From: an uncultured Peptococcaceae bacterium
GTDB lineage: Bacteria; Bacillota; Peptococcia; Peptococcales; Peptococcaceae
Direction of reading: 5' to 3'
Length of the DNA stretch: 64,000 bases
Assembly (NCBI GenBank): GCA_947254645.1
Contig: CAMYDW010000006.1
Coordinates: 1 to 64,000 of the forward strand
The translations under genes and the position numbers were made by a program. Positions 26,507-35,472 of the stretch are shown here, piece after piece. The stretch's first letter is position 1, and the number at the start of each line of letters is the position of its first letter. The notes under the pieces are model-generated. The model saw only the letters and a program-made list of their open reading frames with translations. It ran no database searches and had not been told where the DNA came from.

Positions 26507-26535
26507 TAGACAATATTTTTTATTTCTACTATGAT
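26507..26535 (+). promoter_or_regulatory. Promoter of the interrupted agmatinase gene
   Basis: TAGACA (26507-26512), 17-base spacer, TATGAT (26530-26535); the start codon follows about 40 bases later. The promoter now drives only a truncated frame. Confidence 0.6.
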
Positions 26536-26573
26536 AATTTTATAGATAAAAATATAGAAATGAAGGGATTTTC

Positions 26574-26807
26574 ATGACACAAAATTTTTGCAACGATCCG
26601 TTACAATATCCCCGCTATTCTGGCATAAAAACTTTTATGAGATTACCTTATACCAGAGAACTCTCTAATGTCGATTTTGCTATTGTTGGCATTCCATTTG
26701 ACACAGGTTGCTCGTTCGCAACAGGCAGCAGATTTGGTCCACAGACCATTCGAGAAGCCTCTATGATACTCAAGCCGTATCATCCAATACTAGATATTGA
26801 TATATAA
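26574..26807 (+). pseudogene. speB: Agmatinase/arginase-family gene, truncated after 77 codons by mobile DNA
   Basis: The intact start encodes MTQNFCNDPLQYPRYSGIK and the family segment GIPFDTGCSFATGSRFGPQT, which matches ureohydrolases (usual length about 290-320 residues). The metal-binding motifs lie further on and are lost. Coding similarity ends near LDIDI, and a TAA follows at 26805-26807. What comes next is ICE cargo on the other strand. Agmatinase makes putrescine from agmatine, so this branch should be lost unless another copy exists. The distal half may lie beyond the right edge of the window. Confidence 0.85.
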
Positions 26808-28282
26808 GTTCCCAAGCTGAATAAAAATGCTATTTTCCCTTGTGTGTTAGTGGCAGGGATATAATCATGAGCCAATCTAAAGCTCATAGAATGTACTTTG
26901 CCGTCAGTTATATTAAAAGCAAGTATTTTTTCTTCAGGACTCGCATCCTTGCAAAAGAAAATGTTAGAATCTATTTGTTTGTAATATTGCTTTTTATCTT
27001 CAAATGGCATAGTAAGACAAAGACGATTTCCATCTGTCACCCTAATGGAAATCATTTGCATTTTCCCTTGTATTCTTCCAACATTTTTCAATGCAGAGCG
27101 GGCAGGAAGATAATCTCCGCTTAACATCTTGAGATCTAAATTTTCTTTTATCTTTTTTTCATCAGCTTCTATATATGCAATTTTTTCCATAATCTCCGAG
27201 CAAAACTCCGTCTCCATTACATTTGTCAATATTAAAATTGCTCTCTCACTTTTTGGTTCTACCCATATTTGTGTTTTGAATCCGTATGTTCCACCTTCAT
27301 GTCCAAATAGTTCCGGATTATTCGCATATTGCCAGAAGCCGTGAGACAAACCGGAATTTGCACCATAGGAGCGATAGGTTTCTGTAAACATTTCCTTTTT
27401 AGTATGAGGATTATTAAACAATAGATTATCTTTGTCATTATTTTTAGCCAGCTCTTGTGCATAATTCAACAAATCCCCAGCTGAGCCATTTATTCCACCA
27501 GCAGGGTACATTCTTAAATACATATTCGGTTCTTTGCGGAATCCCTTTTCAGAAAAAGAATAACCGACTGCCTTTTTTGCCAAAATCGTAGGATTATCAT
27601 TCTGAAATGGACCTATCGATGTATTATTCATATCTAAAGGTTTCAAAATGTGTTCATTTACATATTCTTTGTAATTTTGACCGCTCGCTCTCTCTACAAT
27701 AAATGCAGCTAATGCAGCGCCCCAGTTAGAATATGCGCTTACCTTGCCCGGTGGAAATACCTGTTCGGGTTGATGTGAGGACAAGACTTCGGCTAATGTA
27801 AATTCCTTATCACTTTCAAAATAGCGAAGGTTAATAAGCTGCTCCTCGAAGCCCGCCGTATGATTCATGAGATGACGCATTGTAATAGGTGTATCATAGT
27901 GTAAATTTTTCAAAAAACCTTTTGGTAGATAGTTGCGAATATCCGCATCCAAATCAATTTTTCCTTCTTCATTTAATTGCATCACACCTACCCATATAAA
28001 GGTTTTTGATATTGATCCCCATTCAAAAACTGTGTTTTCAGGATCCATAGGTATATTTTTTTCTAAATCAGCATATCCGTAGGCTTTTGAAAACACAATT
28101 TCTCCGTGTTCAGATACAATGACGCATGCTCCCGGAACACTTTTACCTATATACGCATCCGCAACTTTATCAATAGCAGTTTCGTAATTTTCGGTTTCTT
28201 CCGCAGCAAAAATAAAGGAGCGCGGAATTAAAATGACAAAGGCAAAAGCAATGAAACAACTCAAAATGATGATTTTTTTCAT
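26780..28282 (-). CDS. Serine hydrolase (class C beta-lactamase/PBP4*-like), 3' end fused to antisense speB
   Basis: A 500-residue exported protein: signal peptide (IIILSCFIAFAFVILIPRSF), then a beta-lactamase-fold domain with SISK nucleophile motif, YSN second motif and HEGG third motif, then a lipocalin-like C-terminal part. Such proteins act as esterases or D-amino-acid peptidases rather than true beta-lactamases. The last residues, about YISISSIG, are encoded by the reverse strand of speB, so the natural C-terminus has been cut off; many relatives continue with membrane helices. It overlaps the upstream MATE gene by 4 bases. Confidence 0.85.
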   Translation of the reverse strand: MKKIIILSCFIAFAFVILIPRSFIFAAEETENYETAIDKVADAYIGKSVPGACVIVSEHGEIVFSKAYGYADLEKNIPMDPENTVFEWGSISKTFIWVGVMQLNEEGKIDLDADIRNYLPKGFLKNLHYDTPITMRHLMNHTAGFEEQLINLRYFESDKEFTLAEVLSSHQPEQVFPPGKVSAYSNWGAALAAFIVERASGQNYKEYVNEHILKPLDMNNTSIGPFQNDNPTILAKKAVGYSFSEKGFRKEPNMYLRMYPAGGINGSAGDLLNYAQELAKNNDKDNLLFNNPHTKKEMFTETYRSYGANSGLSHGFWQYANNPELFGHEGGTYGFKTQIWVEPKSERAILILTNVMETEFCSEIMEKIAYIEADEKKIKENLDLKMLSGDYLPARSALKNVGRIQGKMQMISIRVTDGNRLCLTMPFEDKKQYYKQIDSNIFFCKDASPEEKILAFNITDGKVHSMSFRLAHDYIPATNTQGKIAFLFSLGTYISISSIG

Positions 28283-29658
28283 GATATCTCACCAACGTTA
28301 ACCTTGTTTATTTCCTGTGCCAGCTTAGTAATGTGCTTGTATTCGCCAATTAGCAATATAATGGCAATCAAAATTATAACGACATCATTCAAAGGCAACG
28401 CCAGCCATACTCCGAGAACATTTCCGTTCAGGAAACGAGGTAATATCAATACTAAAGGAACTACAAGTGCAAGTTGCCTTAGTATAACCAATACTCCGGC
28501 TTGTTTTGCTTTCCCGACAGCCTGAAAATAAGTGACTGTCATTATGAGCATGCCATAAGTAGGAAATATGCAGTACATAAGTCTAAAATTAGATAATCCT
28601 GAGCTTACAATAGCTGAATCGGTAATAAATGCAGATAATATCTGCACTGAAAAAATTTCGATTATGGCAAAGAAAAATCCGGCAAGACAAGTCGAACCTA
28701 TAATAAATACATTCGTAAGTTTTTTAACCCTTATATATTCTTTTGCTCCGAAATTTGTTCCGACAGCGGGCTGCATCCCTTGACTCATTCCCCATATCGG
28801 AACAAATGCAAGCTGCATAACTCTTTGAGCGGCTCCCATAAGAGCTATTTGCTTTTCTCCGCCAAAATGCACTGCCGTATTATAAACAACTGTCATTTGA
28901 ACCAACATCATAATTTGCATGAGCATAGCGCTCATTCCCACGGAAAAAATTTCAGGTAATAAATCTTTTGCAGGTTTTATCCCATGAAAACGAACCACCG
29001 GACTTTTTTTCAAGAAGTATATTAAGGTGACCAGAGCTTGACTGATTTGAGAAATCACAGTTGCAATCGCAACGGCTTGCGGTCCCCGAGATGGCATAAG
29101 CAGAATGAATATAGGATCTAATATGATATTCAAGATAGCACCAGCCGCCATGATCCCCATTGCAACTCCCATGCGGCCCTCTGCCCTTATTACCATATTT
29201 GCACCCTGCATAAAATTTACGAATATGGAGCCAAGGTATACTGTTCTTAAATAAGAAACACCCATCTCCAGCACTTCACCGCCGGCACCGGATAAGCGTA
29301 AAAATTCAGGAGCAAATATGATACCGATAATCATCACTGCCGATGATAAAATGATTACCAAGAAGGTCAGATTTCCTATAATCTTATCCACGGTTTCCTT
29401 ATCTTTTTTCCCGATTGCCCGAGAAAGTACAGAACCCGAGCCTATTCCGAGAAGAACTGCAATCGCATTATTGATCAATACAAACGGAGATGCCGCCGAA
29501 ACTGCACTCATGGCATCGGTTCCTACCATTTGCCCGACATAAATTGAATCGACAAAGGCATATAATCCTACTATCAGTTGACCCAAAATCGCCGGCAAAC
29601 TAAGGCTAATCATCAATTTCCAAGGATTTTCCGTAAGCAATTTATCACGAACATCCAT
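28279..29658 (-). CDS. MATE-family efflux transporter (ICE cargo)
   Basis: A 459-residue MATE protein: LSLPAILGQLIVGLYAFVDS and GIGSGSVLSRAIGKKDKET in the N-terminal half, GMSQGMQPAVGTNFGAKEY opening the second half. Exporter of an unknown small molecule. It follows the second EcfA gene by 26 bases and is translationally coupled to the serine hydrolase gene. Within the cargo operon it may export a product, or a toxic cargo, of the adjacent modifying enzymes. It is not closely similar to the chromosomal MATE gene at 18.4 kb. Confidence 0.9.
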   Translation of the reverse strand: MDVRDKLLTENPWKLMISLSLPAILGQLIVGLYAFVDSIYVGQMVGTDAMSAVSAASPFVLINNAIAVLLGIGSGSVLSRAIGKKDKETVDKIIGNLTFLVIILSSAVMIIGIIFAPEFLRLSGAGGEVLEMGVSYLRTVYLGSIFVNFMQGANMVIRAEGRMGVAMGIMAAGAILNIILDPIFILLMPSRGPQAVAIATVISQISQALVTLIYFLKKSPVVRFHGIKPAKDLLPEIFSVGMSAMLMQIMMLVQMTVVYNTAVHFGGEKQIALMGAAQRVMQLAFVPIWGMSQGMQPAVGTNFGAKEYIRVKKLTNVFIIGSTCLAGFFFAIIEIFSVQILSAFITDSAIVSSGLSNFRLMYCIFPTYGMLIMTVTYFQAVGKAKQAGVLVILRQLALVVPLVLILPRFLNGNVLGVWLALPLNDVVIILIAIILLIGEYKHITKLAQEINKVNVGEIS

Positions 29659-29684
29659 TATAAGACCCTCCTTGTCTTTTATTT

Positions 29685-31076
29685 TTATGTTTTATCTATA
29701 TTTATTCTGTATTCACAGCAAGCATCCATAAATTCCTCATCATGAGTGATTACAAAAATGGTTTTTTCTTTTTCCGCAGCCTTTTTTAGTTCCCTTGCAA
29801 CCAAAAACATATTTTCGGCATCCAATCCACTGGTCGGTTCGTCAAGTATCAAAATATTTTTACCTGATAACAGCGCACAGCATACCGCAAGTCTTTGTTT
29901 TTGTCCCCCTGACAAGGAAGCAGGATGAGAATCTTTATATTCGTATAGACACATATCCTTAAGCAATTTTTTTGCATCTTCTAAATTCTCTGCATCATAT
30001 TTTGTTCCAAGCAAAAGTTCTTTTGAAACGCTTTCTGTAAAAAATTGTGTCCCTGTGTCATTTGAGCAGTAATAGGTATGTCTGCGAAGTTCTCTGTATC
30101 TTACCTTTTCACCATGAATATAAACATTACCTTCTGTTGATTTTTCAAGTCCGCTTAAAATTAAAGCTAAACTGGTTTTTCCCACACCATTGTTGCCTGT
30201 GATGGCAGTAACACTTTTTTCATTAGCAAAAATATCCACATTTTTTAATATTTGTTTTTTATTTTTCTTGAGAGAGAGCCTTTCTCCTTGTATTGCAATA
30301 TTGTCCGTTCGGGGTGGGGCAATCTGTTTTGTAAAAGGTTTATTTATAATACGGCGAAGTCCCTTTGAAATGCGTTCCAAGTCATTCATTGTACTAAATT
30401 CTAAAGAAGAATATTCATGCTGTATCTGTCCGTCTTTCATATATAAATACCTGTCGGCAAGTTCTTCTGTCCAACTGAGACGATGCTCGGCAATCAGCAA
30501 TGTGTATCCTGCTTTCTTTAACTGCATAAGGATGTTTTTCATTTGAATGATGCCGTCTTTGTCCAGATTTGCAGTCGGCTCATCAAACACAAAAACCTCC
30601 GGATGCATTGCATATACAGAAGCTACTGCTGCTCGTTGTTTTTCACCACTTGAAAGCAAATCTAAGGAAATCTTTCCTATGTTTTCCAATCTCATCTTAT
30701 GAATAGCATCCTTTGTTCTTTTTTGAATTTCAAACTTTGAGAAACCGTAATTTTCACATCCAAATGCTATTTCACCCTCAAGCTCTGATGAAAAGAATTG
30801 TCTTTGAGGATCTTGAAATATGCTGCCAACAATTTTACCGATATCATAGGACGGCATCATTTCAATATCTTTTCCTGCAATTCGTATACTGCCTTTTTTT
30901 GTTCCTTTGTAATATTTTGGAGCAAGACCGTTGATAAGTCTTGTAATGGTCGTTTTTCCACATCCTGATTTTCCTGTCAAAACCACACATTCACCGGCTT
31001 TTATCACTAAATTTATATTCGTCACACCATAATTGCTATCCGCATACTGAAAGGAAACATTCTGTAAGTCGATCAT
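29685..31076 (-). CDS. ECF-type tandem ATPase (EcfA1A2 fusion), module 2
   Basis: A 463-residue protein with two complete ABC ATPase domains: Walker A GKSGCGKTT and GNNGVGKTS, signatures LSSGEKQR and LSGGQKQR, Walker B VFVFDEPTAN and ILILDEPTSG. This is the single-chain form of the EcfA pair that powers energy-coupling-factor importers. I start at 31076 (MIDLQ), which overlaps the EcfT stop as ATGA and has GGAGG 8-9 bases upstream, rather than the ORF's earlier ATG inside ecfT. The substrate is set by the S component at 31.8 kb. Confidence 0.9.
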   Translation of the reverse strand: MIDLQNVSFQYADSNYGVTNINLVIKAGECVVLTGKSGCGKTTITRLINGLAPKYYKGTKKGSIRIAGKDIEMMPSYDIGKIVGSIFQDPQRQFFSSELEGEIAFGCENYGFSKFEIQKRTKDAIHKMRLENIGKISLDLLSSGEKQRAAVASVYAMHPEVFVFDEPTANLDKDGIIQMKNILMQLKKAGYTLLIAEHRLSWTEELADRYLYMKDGQIQHEYSSLEFSTMNDLERISKGLRRIINKPFTKQIAPPRTDNIAIQGERLSLKKNKKQILKNVDIFANEKSVTAITGNNGVGKTSLALILSGLEKSTEGNVYIHGEKVRYRELRRHTYYCSNDTGTQFFTESVSKELLLGTKYDAENLEDAKKLLKDMCLYEYKDSHPASLSGGQKQRLAVCCALLSGKNILILDEPTSGLDAENMFLVARELKKAAEKEKTIFVITHDEEFMDACCEYRINIDKT

Positions 31077-31768
31077 ATTCTCATGCCTCCTATCCATAAA
31101 TAACCCGATATCAAAGCGAACCATAAAATCATGGCAAATATATCCGTTATTTCAATCTTGCTCTCATAGTAGCTGCTTCTTTTCCCCGGTGATTCCCCAC
31201 CTCTTGCAATAGCTGAAACGGAAAGCTGATCTGCTATCATCAAGATTCTGACGAGTAGGGGAATCAGCACATATTCACATGTCTTTGCAGGTGCTTGCAA
31301 TATCTGTTTAAGACCTGTCAAATTTCTGTTTTTCATAGATAGATACACACTCCTTAACTCCGATTTCATGGTAGGGAAGAATCTAAATACTACAAGGACA
31401 CCCAAAATAACGGATGTAGGAAGGTGAATGGAACTTAGGAATGCCGAAATTTTTCCAGGCGGTGTTGTAATCAAATCCCATGATACCAAGAAAGCAGGAG
31501 AAAGATTCCAAAGCATCAGCACATAAAACTCCGAAAAAATCAGCATATGAAGTCCGAAACGTTGTATGGCGTAGAGTAAAATTCCCAATAAGATATAGAA
31601 TATGCCGTAATCAAATACGATTTTCCATTTCCCTTGTATACCTAAATATAAAAAAGTGGCAATTGTAAGGATGCAGCTGAAAACGACATCTTTTCCCATA
31701 TAAATGGCTATTAGTACACAAATGAATCCCCATATTTTAGTTATGACAGCAAAAGAAATTTTTCTCAT
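31073..31768 (-). CDS. ECF transporter transmembrane T component, module 2
   Basis: A 231-residue CbiQ/EcfT-family membrane protein. The coupling-helix motifs typical of EcfT appear as SVYLSMKNRNLTG and SAIARGGESPG near the C-terminal half (A-R-G type). It connects the S component to the twin ATPase. The start at 31768 overlaps the S-gene stop (TAATG), which rules out the longer frame through the S gene. Confidence 0.85.
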   Translation of the reverse strand: MRKISFAVITKIWGFICVLIAIYMGKDVVFSCILTIATFLYLGIQGKWKIVFDYGIFYILLGILLYAIQRFGLHMLIFSEFYVLMLWNLSPAFLVSWDLITTPPGKISAFLSSIHLPTSVILGVLVVFRFFPTMKSELRSVYLSMKNRNLTGLKQILQAPAKTCEYVLIPLLVRILMIADQLSVSAIARGGESPGKRSSYYESKIEITDIFAMILWFALISGYLWIGGMRI

Positions 31769-32376
31769 TATAGAAGTCCCGTTTTTTTGAAATGTTTTCC
31801 CATAATTTTTTTGCCTGCCAGACCACCCGCAAGCCCACATATCGCCGTAAAGATAACAATGAATATAATCCATCCGGGAGTCTTATAGTAGCTGATATAT
31901 GAGTCTATATAGCTTTGATCCATGCCACTGCTTTTTGCAAAGCTGTAATAGGTTTCCCAAAAGAACCAAATCGGAAGTAAATTGACACCGTTATATAAAA
32001 GACTGGCAACAGTCCACGATGCTATAATTTGTTTTGAATTCCTTTCAGAACAATCTTTCCACAAGATTGCTTCGCATATCATACCAATTGCAACAAAGTA
32101 CGGTAAAAGATACCAGTTCCCCATCAACAGATAAATCATACCGACGATACTCATATAAACAAGGCTGACAAAGTGCTTCCTTACCCGACACAAAAGCAGA
32201 TAATAGACAGGTGCACATAAGAACATGGTAAAACCAACTGATAAAACCATACTGACAAAATGATTGGTCATGCATACCATATTTACAATAAACTGGATGA
32301 GAATGAGAAAGAGACTCAACAGAGCAGCCGCAATGACATCTTTAATTTCCCATTTTAATGCTTTATTTTTTTTCAT
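31768..32376 (-). CDS. ECF transporter S component (MptD-family-like), module 2
   Basis: A 202-residue membrane protein with about six helices and a short C-terminal basic end (GKKIMGKHFKKTGLL). The layout and the similar C-terminus of the S protein at 39.4 kb (GKKLLKKHFEKVGII) mark both as the same family, often annotated as MptD-family ECF substrate-binding proteins. Substrate unknown. The shared C-terminal motif probably interacts with the T or A subunits. Confidence 0.8.
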   Translation of the reverse strand: MKKNKALKWEIKDVIAAALLSLFLILIQFIVNMVCMTNHFVSMVLSVGFTMFLCAPVYYLLLCRVRKHFVSLVYMSIVGMIYLLMGNWYLLPYFVAIGMICEAILWKDCSERNSKQIIASWTVASLLYNGVNLLPIWFFWETYYSFAKSSGMDQSYIDSYISYYKTPGWIIFIVIFTAICGLAGGLAGKKIMGKHFKKTGLL

Positions 32377-32395
32377 TTATTTTCCTCCGTAAATA

Positions 32396-33136
32396 TTACT
32401 TTTGAGCTTTGATGATAAAGGTCGGCATCGTGCGATACCTGCGTGCCATAAAAGGATTCCAATACTTTTCCTGTAACAGTGTCTCTGTTTCAATGTTCTT
32501 AAAACCTGTTTCTCTGCATGTTTCCAAATCCCATTCCGGGCGTTTTATATAACTTAAAGGGAGTTTTTTCAATTCGTCCATCATATCTGTATCATGATAA
32601 TAATCCTGAAATTTGCCGTAGCGTTTTGTTAAAATGTTTTCATCTGACTGAAAGAGCTTTGCCTGTTCCTCTCCCCAAAAAGGGAAAAGCCAATTTGCAT
32701 CTAAATTCAGCATACAACCGCCGGAATTCAAAATTCTGTACCACTGCGCATAAACTTTTTTCGGATTATTAAATAGCCAAAAGGCATGTCTTGAGACCAC
32801 TGCATTAAAGGTATTATCGGGAAAATCCACTAACTCTGTGTCTTTAAGCATAAAAGTGATTTTATTTGAAAATCCTAACTCCTCAGATATTTTTTCAGCT
32901 TCCTTGAGCATTGCGACATTATTGTCTATTGCAATGACATCACACCCAATTTGTGCAAGAAGCAGCGAAATAAACCCGGTTCCACATCCGACATCTAAAA
33001 TTTTGTTTTTTTGACAATCTCCAAGACACCGTTCTAACAAACCTCTCCATTCCAGACCTCTTTCTTCTATTTCTTGAAGAAGAAACATTTTCATTTTTCC
33101 GGCATCCCCGGACCATTTTTCCTCAGCCCTATTCAT
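32396..33136 (-). CDS. Class I SAM-dependent methyltransferase (cargo operon)
   Basis: A 246-residue cytosolic Rossmann-fold methyltransferase. Motif I is ILDVGCGTGFISLLLAQIG, motif II/acidic loop VIAIDNNVAML, motif IV VDFPDNTFNAVVSRHAFWLF. The acceptor is unknown. The closest style is small-molecule methyltransferases of the UbiE/Methyltransf_11 kind. It sits between the ATC-hydrolase-like gene and the second ECF module, inside one operon, so it probably modifies the molecule that the transporters move. Confidence 0.88.
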   Translation of the reverse strand: MNRAEEKWSGDAGKMKMFLLQEIEERGLEWRGLLERCLGDCQKNKILDVGCGTGFISLLLAQIGCDVIAIDNNVAMLKEAEKISEELGFSNKITFMLKDTELVDFPDNTFNAVVSRHAFWLFNNPKKVYAQWYRILNSGGCMLNLDANWLFPFWGEEQAKLFQSDENILTKRYGKFQDYYHDTDMMDELKKLPLSYIKRPEWDLETCRETGFKNIETETLLQEKYWNPFMARRYRTMPTFIIKAQK

Positions 33137-33742
33137 TTAACTTTCCCCTTTCCTATTTATGAAGCAAAAGTCGCATTTTTCACCGTTCATTCCCAGTGTC
33201 TGACTTCTTTCAAATACAAATCCCTTTATATTTCCGAATACGATATGATCACACAGACAGAATATCTCACAAAGCTCTGGGCATTCAAAAAAATTGCAGG
33301 TATCCGCCCAAAGGCACTTGAGCACATCGACACGGTAGTATTCCCCGTCATCCGACAGGATTCTGCTTTTCCATATTTCATCGCCCGACATCCCTTTTTT
33401 CATAAACAAGCGGAACAGCCTGAAAAACCCGGGGATATAAAAAAATGTTTTCAAAAGCTTATGTGCCTTTTGGGCAACATAAAATGAATACTCCTTTACC
33501 AATTCTTTTGCCTCATTTTTTGAAAGCCCTTTATCTATGAAACATCGGTATAGGGCTATATTTGAAATAATGCTTCTTTTTTGCCTTTTTTTCTGTTTTT
33601 CCGTCCATGATCCTTGATTGATTTCTTTGATGAGCTGCTTCATTTTTGTTTTATGTTCCGCATCTATTTTTTTTAATATCTGTGCATTTAACTTTCCGAA
33701 GTAAAATTTTTTGTATGTCATTCCAGGCCTCCTAATTTCCAT
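33137..33742 (-). CDS. ATC-hydrolase-family protein (L-2-amino-thiazoline-4-carboxylate hydrolase-like)
   Basis: A 201-residue protein. Its C-terminal part has the conserved cysteine-rich pattern of the ATC hydrolase family: VLKCLWADTCNFFECPELC, then EIFCLCDHIVFG, then QTLGMNGEKCDFCF. The founding enzyme opens the thiazoline ring of an amino-thiazoline carboxylate to an S-carbamoyl-cysteine; most family members are uncharacterised. Here it overlaps the upstream ABC gene by 25 bases and is followed directly by a methyltransferase. A ring-opening or deacylation role on a transported thiazoline-type compound is a reasonable hypothesis only. Confidence 0.75.
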   Translation of the reverse strand: MEIRRPGMTYKKFYFGKLNAQILKKIDAEHKTKMKQLIKEINQGSWTEKQKKRQKRSIISNIALYRCFIDKGLSKNEAKELVKEYSFYVAQKAHKLLKTFFYIPGFFRLFRLFMKKGMSGDEIWKSRILSDDGEYYRVDVLKCLWADTCNFFECPELCEIFCLCDHIVFGNIKGFVFERSQTLGMNGEKCDFCFINRKGES

Positions 33743-35472
33743 CCAATTGCATTTCCCCGAATTTCAACAAATCGTCGATAAAGTCCTTCCTGCTGTATCA
33801 GCTCCTGATGTTTTCCTCTTTGCACAATTCGTCCATTTTCAAGAACAAGAATTTGATCTGCTTCTCGAACTGTATTCAACCTGTGAGCAATCATCAGAAG
33901 CGTTTTATTTTTTGTCAGCTCTGAAATAGCATGCTGCAATTCCCGTTCGTTTTCAGGATCGACACTTGCCGTAGCCTCATCTAAAATGACAACAGGTGCA
34001 TCTTTCAAAATCGCTCGTGCGATAGAGATTCGCTGCTTCTCACCGCCGGAAAGGGTTGCACCTCCTTCTCCAATCTTTGTTTGGTATCCATCCGGAAGTG
34101 CGGATATGAAATCATGGCAGCATGCTTTCTTTGCCGCTGTAATCATTTCTTCTTTTGTTGCCTGCGGTTTTCCAAAAAGAATGTTATTTTCAATGGTATC
34201 TTCAAAAAGGTAAACTCTTTGAAACACGATGGAAAAATTTTTAAGAAGGCTGTCGCAGGTATAGTCTTTGACATTAACGCCGCCTAAAAGAATTTCTCCG
34301 TCTTTTACATCCCAAAACCGTGCAATTAAACTGCAAAGGGTCGTCTTTCCTGAGCCTGATGGTCCTACAATGGCACAGCTCGTACCTTGAGGAACAGAAA
34401 AGCTTACATCGTGCAGAATTTCCTTTTCCTCATATGCAAAGGAAATGTTTGAAACGGTTATGTCGTATGCTTTCGGGATAAGGTCTGTTCCCTTTTCATC
34501 AAGAAGGGGAATATTGGATATTGTTTCCAATCTGTCTAAAGAAGCATCCACAACTCTTGCAACGGCAGCCGTACTTCCTGCAAGCTCCACAGTCGTATAA
34601 ATCATAAAGCTTGCGACAATAAGGAGCAGGCACTTTTCAGGAGTTATTTCTCCGTTCATAAGCAGGTATGGTGCAACAACAAGGATTGCGAATCTGGCAA
34701 ATTTGAATATCATTTGAAAGACGGCAGCTAAGCCGGAGAAAACTTTTTCTAAAGCGATGTTTGCCTCTGCGCTTTCATTGATTGCAGCGTCTACGGATTT
34801 GTCCGAACGGTCGGCAAGTCCGAATGCCTTTATCACGGACATCCCCTGTATATATTCTAAAATGCCTGTAACAAGTCCGGCCTGTGCAGCTTGCCTGCGC
34901 GGAGAATATTTCATACCAGCTTTTTGTGTTTTTGCGTACACACAAAGGGAAAGAAAAAGCCCTATGAACATCAAAACTCCAATTTTCCATTCATAAAACA
35001 AAAGCCATATCCCTATCACTGCGGCGTGGATAAATCCTCCGGCTACCGCTTCCATGACGGTAACTGCATTGGTTTCCAGATCTCCAAGTGTTGTAGTAAC
35101 TGCCGCTGTAATATCTCCAAGGCGATGCTCATTAAAATATCCCATAGGTACGCGTTTTAATTTTTCGCCAAGCTCCATGCGCCATTTGGAACACATGGAA
35201 AAGCTTCCAAGGGTTCTTTTTACAGCGGAAAGATTCGTAAATAGAATGCGTCCTGAAATACTTAAAAGCATAATCCCCAAGGCTGCCCATATTGTTTTAA
35301 TCGACATGAAGCCACTTGAAAGTGATAATAGTATTCCGTTCAAAACTGCAAGCACAGCCATAATGGGAAGCATCTCAAACACGGAATTGCACATATGAAA
35401 AATAAACGATAAAATCAATCTTTTTCTTTCCATTCCGGAAAAATCCAAAAGTCGTCTGAACATCTGAATCAT
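33718..35472 (-). CDS. ABC half-transporter (permease-ATPase), second of a heterodimer pair
   Basis: A 584-residue fusion of a six-helix exporter-fold domain and an ATPase: Walker A VGPSGSGKTT, signature LSGGEKQR, Walker B VVILDEATASVDPE, H-loop IAHRLN. The pair (this and the gene upstream, same length) resembles the IrtAB/YbtPQ group, exporter-fold proteins that import iron-siderophore complexes, but drug exporters share the architecture. It overlaps the upstream half-transporter by 4 bases and the ATC-hydrolase-like gene by 25 bases, so expression is tightly linked. Confidence 0.87.
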   Translation of the reverse strand: MIQMFRRLLDFSGMERKRLILSFIFHMCNSVFEMLPIMAVLAVLNGILLSLSSGFMSIKTIWAALGIMLLSISGRILFTNLSAVKRTLGSFSMCSKWRMELGEKLKRVPMGYFNEHRLGDITAAVTTTLGDLETNAVTVMEAVAGGFIHAAVIGIWLLFYEWKIGVLMFIGLFLSLCVYAKTQKAGMKYSPRRQAAQAGLVTGILEYIQGMSVIKAFGLADRSDKSVDAAINESAEANIALEKVFSGLAAVFQMIFKFARFAILVVAPYLLMNGEITPEKCLLLIVASFMIYTTVELAGSTAAVARVVDASLDRLETISNIPLLDEKGTDLIPKAYDITVSNISFAYEEKEILHDVSFSVPQGTSCAIVGPSGSGKTTLCSLIARFWDVKDGEILLGGVNVKDYTCDSLLKNFSIVFQRVYLFEDTIENNILFGKPQATKEEMITAAKKACCHDFISALPDGYQTKIGEGGATLSGGEKQRISIARAILKDAPVVILDEATASVDPENERELQHAISELTKNKTLLMIAHRLNTVREADQILVLENGRIVQRGKHQELIQQEGLYRRFVEIRGNAIGWKLGGLE

